Positions 56,306 to 64,000 of a stretch of DNA of 64,000 nucleotides are shown piece after piece (positions within the stretch are counted from its first letter, which is position 1; each line of letters opens with the position of its first letter). The position numbers were made by a program, and so were the translations under genes. The notes under the pieces were generated by a model. The model saw only the letters and a program-made list of their open reading frames with translations. It was not told the origin of the DNA and made no database searches. The stretch is from Annona cherimola (taxonomy: Eukaryota > Streptophyta > Magnoliopsida > Magnoliales > Annonaceae): NCBI GenBank assembly GCA_030490835.1, contig CM059975.1, positions 58,767,174-58,831,173 of the forward strand. The letters run 5' to 3'.

Positions 56306-57952
56306 TGTTGGGTCCCGAATAGATGGCAAAACCCAAGAGGGGAGGGGTGAATTGGGTTCTTAAAAATTTATAACTCAAACAGAAACTTTACCCCGGATTA
56401 AGCTAGTCCCCTTAATGAAGAAACAGAATGAAAAGCAAAGTAATGTAGAGAGCAGAAATAAAAATAAGTAGACAAGAATTTTTATAGTGGTTCGGGCAAC
56501 CTCCCTACTCCACTCTTCCAAGCTCACACACCTTGTGACTTGGGTTCCACTATTGTATTCTCTCAATACAATTAGAGCCTCTTGCTCTCTTCTAGATTCA
56601 AAGCTCTAGGGGGCATATACAACTAGAGCCTCTTGCTCTCTTTTAGATTTTAGCTCTAGGGGGCATCAACAACTAGCACAAGTAGGTGATGAGTCACACT
56701 CCAATCACACACTACTTTGCTATCACTTGATCTTAGCTACCCAAGCTAAATCAAGTTCAATACGAACAAATAATCAATGAAAGAAATCTACACTTTACAG
56801 ATGTGTAGAAGCAGTTTGGCGCAGAGAAGAACTTGTGGTAGGCTTTGAAGAATCTGAAGTGAAGCTCTTGCAGTTTTGAAGTGTAGTTCTTCCTCTCTTG
56901 ATTGGCTTGATCACTTTAATGCTCTTGTAGATAGGAGTTATGCTCACTTAATGATACTCAGCTACTTCCCTCGTCCACCATGAATGCTATTTATAATTTT
57001 GGAGGGAATCCGAACGTTAGAAGGTAGGTGGCGCGCATTTAATGCGCCAACGTTCGAATAAATTCCGACCGTTGCGACCCAAGTCGCATGTGGAGTCGAC
57101 TTCGGATGCGACTTCGCCCAAGTCGCAGATGGAGTCGACTTCGGGTGCGACTTCGCTTCTCCGTCGCAACTTCAAGTTCCAGTCAGGGTCGACTTGGGTT
57201 CTCGACTTGACCCAAGTCGCAGGTGGAGTCGACTTCGGGTTCGACTTCACCTCGACAGTTGGCTTCATGAACTTGAATAATTTCGAGATGCTTTGTCTCA
57301 TCATGCCTTTGCTTCTTTTGTGTTTTTCATGTCTTGAATCATTGAGTCTTGCTTTCATTAGCTCCATGATTTGCAAGCCTTTGACTTGATAGACTTGATT
57401 TGATCTTGAATGCCTTGAAGCTTCCTCTCTTGGACTTGAGAGGCTTTGAGTTGATCTTGAAATCATTTAATCTTGAAACTGCATCTTTGATCTTTGAAAG
57501 AAGCTTGAATCAGTATCTTTGAATCTCCAAAACCTCAAGTCGCACTTCGGGTTCGACTTCGTTCGCGACTTCACCCAAGTCGCAACTGGAGTCGACTTCA
57601 CTTGCGACTTCGATATTTTGCTGTTCTGAATTCAACTCTGGAAGGATTTGCTCGACTGAAGTCGATGGTGAGGTCGACTTCGTTTGCGACTTGGCTACCC
57701 AAGTCGCAGGTGGAGTCGACTTGGCCTGCGACTTCACCTTCCCTTCTTCCGTTTTCAACTCTGGACAGTTTTGCACGTTTTGAAGTCGATCTTGGAGTCG
57801 ACTTGGGGAACGACTTGGCCTTCCTAACTTGATTTTCTTCAAATGTATATTCCTTAAACATTTCACAAACTTGTTAGTAGCCAAGACTTTCTCAAATTGA
57901 TTTGTTAATCATCAAAACATAGATTTCGCTAGTTTTCCTCATGTTTCCAACA
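56306..57952 (-). mobile_element. Solo LTR of the same copia family, inserted in gag-pol
   Basis: This 1647-bp LTR has TGTTGG/CCAACA ends and an exact 5-bp duplication AACTT at 56301-56305 and 57953-57957. It is clearly more different from the two outer LTRs than they are from each other, so it came from another subfamily member. Same orientation as the host element. Confidence 0.95.
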
Positions 57953-59235
57953 AACTTGTTTCCTAGCTTTTTGATTTCCTCATATAATAAATCATATGCA
58001 AGTTGTAGTTCTTCTAATTCAGCACATTTGAGACATTCATGAAAAGAAGAATAACTTGATTGAGAATAGCAAGGTTTGGAAGTTACCTCTTCATTGCTTG
58101 TGCATTTTGTTGAGGTGGATTGTTCTTCCAAAACTTCAGTTGTGTTTAGGCATAACAAGTCTTCTTCTTGTTCGATCCGTGCCATGCAGCATATTCTTGC
58201 GCAGTTTGCTGCATCGTTGCCGTCGGTTGAAGAGCTGCTTGTTGATGAAGTCTCTTCATTGACATACATGCCTCTTCCCTTAGGCTTTTGATACTTTCTT
58301 CTTTCATGTCCTTCTCTCCTCTCTTGATAATCCTTTGGTTTTTCTTCCGGTGTAGGACATTGAGTTTGCATATGTCCTACGCCCCCGCATCTATAGCACT
58401 TGGTTGGCTCGTTCTTCTTCTCTCTTCGTGGTCCTTTGTAGTCTCTGAAGTTCCTTTCTTTTCTCACAAATTTTCGGAATTTGCGAGTGAGAAGTGTTAT
58501 GTCTTCATTGTCATTTTGAGATGAGGAGGTAGATTCTTCTGAGTTGTGGGTGGCCTTTAGTGCAATGGTTTTCTTCCCTTTATGATTGTCTTCGTTTCTT
58601 CTCTTAATTAGCTCATGTGACATTAATGAGCTAATGAGGTCTTCTAGCTTTAAAGTGTTGAGGTCTTTTGCTTCTTCTATTGCTGTAATCTTTGGAGTCC
58701 ATGAATCTGGTAGAGCTCTTAAGATCTTCATGACCTGTTCAGATTCAGAGATAGCCTTTCCAAGACCTTTCAAAGCATTAGTAATCTTGGAGAATCTAGC
58801 AAACATTTCAGAAATATTTTCTGTGTCTAGCATTCTAAAACTTTCCAATTCTCCTATCAAGATATTTCTCCTAGTCCCTTGGACTTGAGAGGTTCCTTCA
58901 TAAATGGATGTTAGAGTATCCCATATTTCCTTGGCGGTTAGGCAAGATGATACTCTATCATATTCCGAAGCCGTAAGAGCACAAAATAAAGAGTTCATAG
59001 CCTTAGCATTGCTCTTGATGGTTCTTACTTCCTCTTCGGTCCATTTGGAAGCTCTTTCATCAATTGGCAATGTTACACCATCTTGGATAGCAATCCAAGA
59101 GTCCATATCTGTAGCCATGATGAGTTGCTTCATACGAAGCTTCCAATAACCAAAGTTGTTCCCATCAAACAATGGTGGCCTTGTAAAAGATTGGCCTTCA
59201 GCAAATGCGGGAACGGAAGTAGATTGGGATGCCAT
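57953..59235 (-). pseudogene. Copia gag, N-terminal part, truncated by a solo LTR
   Basis: The start is set at 59235 (MASQSTSV), the first Met after the primer site; an upstream in-frame Met at 59307 lies in the LTR and primer site. It has the UBN2/DUF4219-type copia gag core (FDGNNFGYWKLRMKQLI, EIWDTLTSIYEG, ALPDSWTPKITAIEEAKDL) and a CCHC knuckle (CYRCGGVGHMQTQC). It then breaks at 57952, where LTR sequence begins; the apparent frame runs on to a stop at 57892 within the LTR. The gag of this copy cannot be made whole. Confidence 0.9.
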
Positions 59236-59270
59236 GATAATAGATCTCTTTGGTAAAAACTCAAAGACCT

Positions 59271-59282
59271 GCTCTGATACCA
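59271..59282 (-). other. Copia primer-binding site
   Basis: TGGTATCAGAGC on the minus strand, two bases inside the 5' LTR; complementary to the 3' end of plant initiator tRNA-Met. Confidence 0.93.
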
Positions 59283-59964
59283 CTTGTTGGTCCCGAGTTA
59301 ATGGCAAAACCCAAGAGGGGAGGGGTGAATTGGGTATTTAAAAATTTATAACTTAAACAGAAACTTAACCCCGGATTAATCCAGTCCCCTTAATGAAGAA
59401 ACGAAATGGAAAGCAATATAATGTAGAGAACAGATAAATAAATCAAACACACCAGATTTTTATAGTGGTTCGGGCAACCTCCCTACTCCACTCTTCCAAG
59501 CTCACACTCCTTGTGACTTGGGTCCCACTATTGTATTCTCTCAATACAATTAGAGTCACTGCTCTCTTCTAGATTCCAGCTCTAGGGGGCATATACAACC
59601 AGAGCCTCTTGCTCTCTTCTAGATTCCAGCTCTAGGGGGCATCAACAAATTACAGCACAAGTAGGTGATGAGTTACACTCCAATCACACACTACTTTGCT
59701 TACACTTGATCTTAGTTCCTCAAACTAAATCAAGTTCAACACAAACAAATGAAACAATAGGAAAACTACACTTTACAGTTGTGTAGAAGCAGTTTGGTGC
59801 AGAGAAGAACTTGTAGTAATGACTTTGAAGATTCTGAAATATAGCTCTTGCAACTTGAAGCGAAGTTCTTCTTCTTTGAATGGACTTGATCTCTTTAATG
59901 CTCTTGAAGATGGTAGTTATGCACACTTAATGATTCTCAGCTACTTCCCTCGTCCACCATGAAT

Positions 59965-59976
59965 GCTATTTATAAT
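59965..59976 (-). promoter_or_regulatory. Copia LTR TATA box
   Basis: ATTATAAATAGC on the minus strand, about 80 bp downstream of the proximal U3 array in the sense direction. The same box occurs in the other LTR copies. Confidence 0.65.
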
Positions 59977-60051
59977 TTGGAGGGAATCCGAACGTTAGAA
60001 GGTAGGTGGCGCGCATTTAATGCGCCAACGTTCGAATAAATTCCGACCGTT

Positions 60052-60890
60052 GCGACCCAAGTCGCATGTGGAGTCGACTTCGGATGCGACTTCGCCCAAG
60101 TCGCAGATGGAGTCGACTTCGGGTGCGACTTCGCTTCTCCGTCGCAACTTCAAGTTTCAGTCAGGGTCGTCTTGGGCATCAACTTGACCCAAGTCGCATG
60201 TGAAGTCGACTTCGGGTGCGACTTCACCTCGGCAGTTGATTTCGTGAACTTGAGAACTTGGAATGCTTGGTTCTTTTGCTTAGTCTTCTCCATGCCTTTT
60301 GCATTTTGTATTACTTTTTGGATCATTGTGTCTTGCTTTCATTAGCTCCATGATTTGCAAACCTTTGAACTCAAACAATCTTCTTGGTTTATGCATCTTG
60401 CTTGAACTTGGATTGTTCTTCGTCTTTGTAGACCTTGTGATTCTTGGAGACTTTGTATTGGTTGATTTTGTCTTTGATTCATTAATGTTCATAACTTGAA
60501 AATATACTTGGAGCTTTGTCTTGGACTTGAGAATCTTAATGTTGATCTTGAAATCATTTAATCCATCTTGCCTTCAGGAAAATCTCCTCTGCCCGATCCA
60601 AGTCTATGTTGGAGTCGACTTTGTCTGCGACTTCACCTCAAGTCGCAAGTAGAGTCGACTTGGGGTGCGACTTCGGCACTTCGTGTTCTGAACTTCGACT
60701 CTGGAGAGTTTTCGCCATCTGAAGTCGATCCTGGAGTCGACTTCGTTTGCGACTTGGCTTCCCAAGTCGCAAGTGGAGTCGACTTGGCCTACGACTTCAC
60801 TTGTTCTTCTCCCATTTTCAACTCTGGACAGTTTGGGCTTTTTGAAGTCGATCTTGGGGTCGACTTGGACTACGACTTGGTCTTTCATGC
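60052..60890 (-). repeat. U3 palindromic repeat arrays, 5' LTR copy
   Basis: The same two blocks as in the 3' LTR, with two rather than three 39-bp units in the block nearer the TATA box. Equivalent blocks occur in the solo LTRs (57070-57250 and 57535-57820; 43850-44175 and 44463-44645). Confidence 0.9.
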
Positions 60891-61020
60891 TTTATTTTCT
60901 TCAAGTGTATATGCCTTAAACATTTCCACAAACATGTTAGTAGCCAAGACTTACTCAAATTGATTTGTTAATCATCAAAACATAGATTTAACTTGTTTTC
61001 CACATATTTCCAACAAAGTT

Positions 61021-63150
61021 GACACACAAAAAATTAAAGCAATAGTTAACTAGCCAAGGCCAACGAATGTTACTAAAATTAAGAGTTTCTTGGGATAAAC
61101 TGGATATTATCAAAAATTATCAAAGGATTCTCACAATTATTTGCACCACTCACAAAATTAACAAGAAAAGTAGTGGAATATGAATGGAATGCTGATTGTG
61201 AGCATAGTTTCCAAGAACTTAAAAAATGGTTGGTGGAAGCCCTAGTTTTAACTCGCGTTAAGGTAATGAAAGATTTGTAATTTACAGTGATGCATCCTAT
61301 AAAGGTTTAGTGTGTGTATTGATGCAAAATCAAAAAGTAATAGCTTATGGTTCTCGACAACTCAAACTAAATGAATTAAATTGTCCCACTCATGATCTAG
61401 AATTGGCAGAGGTGTATTTGAATTGAAAATATGATGACACAATTGTATGGTACTAAGTGTGAAGTTTATACAGATCATAAAAGTTTAAAAAATATTTTTA
61501 CTTAAAAAGAACTAAATATGAGACAAAGGTAATGGTTGGAATTATTGAAGAATTATGATCTCAATATTCAATATCATTTAGCTAAAGCTAATGTGGTTGT
61601 AGATGCATTGAGTAGAAAAGTAAATCTAGCAGCCTTAGTTACTCAGCAGGATGGAATAATATGAGAAATGAGGCGGTTTTAGTTGGAGGTATGTATAGGC
61701 AAAGTAGAAATAAAGTTGAATCAATTACAATTGAGGTCATTTTTTTCAAATAAATTCAGCAAAAGTAGCAAAAGGATACGAAATTACAAAAATTGGTTCA
61801 AACTATAATATAAAAAGGAAAATATAGTTTCGACATTGATGAAAACGGAATATCGATATCAAAACCGACTCTATGTTCTCAACAAGGAAGATATTACAAG
61901 AAGCTCATTACTCACTTTTTCTATCCACCCTAGGGAGTATAAAAATGTATTAGGATGTAAAAAAGAGATATTGGTGGAATAATATGAAAAAAATAGCTGA
62001 CTTTATAAGTAGATATCTTATTTGCCAATAGGTTAAAGCAGATAATAAAAAAACCAGTAGGACCTTTACAACCCGTAGAAATTCTTGAATGGAAATAGGA
62101 TGATATTAGCATGGATTTTATTGAAGGGTTATCATGAACTTCAAAAGGATATAATTCTATATGGGTAATAGTTGATAGATTATCTGAAGTAGCACATTTC
62201 CTCCTAGTGAAATCCACATTCTTAGTTGCAAAATTGGTAGAAATCTGTTACAAAGAAATTATTAATTACATGGAATTCTAAAAACTACTGTATCAGATAA
62301 AGATCCATCTTTCACCCATTTTTGGAAAATCTTACATCAGACTATAGGTACAAAACTCTGGTTTAGTATAGTACAGCATTCGTAGACTGATGGTCAGATG
62401 AAGTGAGTAAACAGGATTGTCGAAGATATGTTGCGAATGTGTGTCACCGATTTTGGTGAATCTTGGGATGAGTATTTATCTATGATTGAGTTTGCATACG
62501 ATAATAGTTATGAGCGAGTATTCAAATGACCTCATTTAAGCATTATATGAACAAAAGTGCAAAACTTCATTAAATTGGGAGGAAGTGCGAGAAAGAAAAA
62601 TTGCCCTTGATCTGGTACAAAGGGTGACAAATAAAGTTAAGGTAATTAGACAATGTATATTGACAACACAAAATAGATAAAAGACATTGCAGATGAGAAA
62701 AGGCGGGAAAAAGATTTTCAAATTGGAGATTATGTTTTTATTAAAGTTTCTCCAACTAAGGGAATCACTCGATTTGAGAAGAAAGAAAAACTGAATTCAA
62801 GATTTGTTGGGTCATTTGATATTTTGGACTGAATGGGAAATGTGGCATATAGAGTTGCATTGGCCCTAGCTCTAGCTATAATTCGTAATGTTTTTCATAT
62901 CTCACTATTCAAGAATTATGTTCTGGGCCCAAGTCACATATTGATATCAGAAGCTCTTCCCATTAAAGATACTTTGAACTATGAGGAAATCCCTATCAAA
63001 ATCTTGGATCGCAAAGAGCAACATCAATGAAATCGAATTATTGAATGTGCTAAATTTCAATGGAACCAATTTTCTGAAGACGAAGCTACATAAGAACTCA
63101 AGGAAGTTATGCAAAAGAAATACCCATATTTATTTGATTAACAATTTTTA
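61021..63150 (+). pseudogene. Gypsy pol relic, 3' half (RT end, RNase H, integrase, C-terminal domain)
   Basis: This is the continuation of 49380-50570 across the copia insertion. Pieces: VTKIKSFLG; RNase H text [19 protein letters not shown] and [10 protein letters not shown]; the integrase zinc region around 61930-62040; DISMDFIEGL; VSDKDPSFTHFWKILHQTIG; DGQMK where the catalytic Glu is expected, so that residue is lost; EDMLRMCVTDFGESWDEYL; FQIGDYVFIKVSP; and a tail IKILDRKEQ...EDEAT as in Del/Tekay chromoviruses. Many stops. Inactive. Confidence 0.88.
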
Positions 63151-63170
63151 GGTTTTGGGACTAGACCTGT

Positions 63171-63185
63171 TTAAGGGGAGGAGCA
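63171..63185 (+). other. Gypsy polypurine tract
   Basis: TTAAGGGGAGGAGCA directly precedes the right LTR. Confidence 0.8.
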
Positions 63186-64000
63186 TGTGATAGCTACATA
63201 GAACCAGGTAAATCAATCCCTAATTTTTCGTAATTTTCAAAATTATTAATAATAAGCAGTATAGTTAGAAAATTTAATTTAAATGTATGATTAAGAAAAA
63301 TATTTATTTTAGAAAACAAATTAACCAATATGTGAAGATATAAATCTAATATTTACAAATGAATTAAGGAATACATAATAATAATAATAATAATAATAAT
63401 AATAGTAATAATAATAACAGTAACTACTAAGCATAGGTTAAATTTTTTTAAAAAATTTCTTTAATCTTTATTATATGATACTATATAGTTTATTATGTAT
63501 ATTATATATAAGAATATATAATACACTATTGACAAAAAAAAGAGAAAGGGGGGCCTAATGGTAATTTTGAAAAAAGGAGATAAAAAGGATTATTTTGAAA
63601 TTTAAAAAAAGGGGTAAAATATAATTTCAGAAAGGAAAAGTATGAAAATGAATTTTTATAAATTTTTCAGGAAAGAGTTTGGAAATTCTGAAATACATCA
63701 AATAAAACTATTTAAATTCACAAACTTTTTGGAAAGTTAAAAATAAATTGAAAAATTTGTACAAATTAGGGGTCCCAATTAGTGCCTTATAAATATTTAG
63801 AGTTTCCCTTAAATCCTAGAATGCATAACTATGACTGATTAAAAAAAAATTCATGAGATAGTGTTAATTAATATACTCTTTAATACTTAATGCATTAAAA
63901 ATATATATTTATTTTGAACCGCTCCACCAACCTTTTACGTCCTCTGAGACAGAGAGAGTACCCATGCATGTGTGCAACGTGAATTCTATACTTAATGATT
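63186..64000 (+). mobile_element. Gypsy right LTR, cut by the window end
   Basis: Starts TGTGATAGC and matches the left LTR at 47577. Compared with it, about 420 bp are missing after 63885. A unique 40-bp stretch occurs near 63725. Confidence 0.82.
63373..63418. repeat. (ATA/AAT)n microsatellite in the gypsy LTR
   Basis: An AAT-rich triplet run, longer than the equivalent run in the left LTR (47765-47805). Confidence 0.85.

Larger units (their letters stand above)
50576..61015 (-). mobile_element. Full-length Ty1/copia retrotransposon (SIRE-like), minus strand, 10.4 kb
   Basis: Flanked by the exact duplication AAGTT (50571-50575, 61016-61020). The 5' LTR is 59285-61015 and the 3' LTR 50576-52346, both bounded by TGTTGG/CCAACA. 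The primer site (59282-59271) is complementary to initiator tRNA-Met and the polypurine tract is 52361-52347. gag starts at 59235; pol ends at 52633. A family solo LTR at 56306-57952 splits the coding region. By eye I count about 17-18 substitutions between the LTRs, near 1%, so insertion was recent. No env-like frame is present. The lineage is tentative, from gag wording and two zinc knuckles. Confidence 0.96.
59285..61015 (-). repeat. Copia 5' LTR (1731 bp)
   Basis: In the sense direction it runs from TGTTGGAAAT at 61015 through the distal array (about 60890-60597), the proximal array (about 60235-60052), a TATA box and the R/U5 part to 59285. Confidence 0.95.

Noticed and set aside
1..64000. 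tRNA, rRNA or snoRNA genes
   Set aside because: I saw no cloverleaf A/B-box pair, rRNA segment or C/D-box arrangement. The tRNA-like match at 59271-59282 is a retrotransposon primer site.

Overview
This is a plant nuclear window, almost certainly angiosperm. It is AT-rich and packed with plant-type transposable elements (hAT, Mutator-like, PIF/Harbinger-type MITEs, a plant RTE LINE, SIRE-like copia and Del/Tekay-like gypsy). The only host gene I can support is a plant PRORP (protein-only RNase P). The very long, TE-filled introns suggest a large-intron lineage, but the sequence does not let me name the species.

Positions 1-40.5 kb. One + strand gene covers almost two thirds of the window. 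I assembled six exons by hand: 727-1644, 2199-2300, 8877-9052, 23845-23965, 27523-27591 and 40197-40457. They join in frame at GT/AG sites into a 548-residue PRORP of the nuclear PRORP2/3 type, with PPR region, split Cys/Cys...His/Cys zinc site and NYN nuclease aspartates all present. Only 1.65 kb of the 39.7 kb is coding. Introns 2, 3, 4 and 5 (about 6.6, 14.8, 3.6 and 12.6 kb) are enlarged by insertions. Intron 2 holds a dead hAT transposase gene that was itself hit by a second hAT element with a perfect 8-bp target duplication. Intron 3 holds a TRIM retrotransposon, hAT elements, several MITEs, a foldback with a 9-bp duplication, a 1.2-kb long-TIR Mutator-like element and a miRNA-precursor-like hairpin. 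Intron 4 has a gag relic. Intron 5 has an RTE LINE relic, a Mutator-like element, a truncated hAT, hairpin MITEs and a local tandem duplication.

Positions 40.5-47.3 kb. This is intergenic TE debris containing a 1.7-kb solo LTR (43723-45430, duplication ATTTC).

Positions 47.3-64 kb. This is a four-layer nest. A diverged copia LTR (from 47273) is cut at 47576 by a Del/Tekay-like gypsy element that runs off the window. The gypsy reverse transcriptase is cut by a full 10.4-kb copia element (50576-61015, minus strand, duplication AAGTT). The copia gag-pol is cut by a solo LTR of its own family (56306-57952, duplication AACTT). The copia LTRs carry variable arrays of a GTCGAC-centred palindromic module in U3, just upstream of the TATA box.

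I did not find a new gene system. The items most worth checking are the PRORP gene structure and its two possible starts, the copia U3 arrays, the nested insertion chronology, the TRIM and the intronic hairpins.
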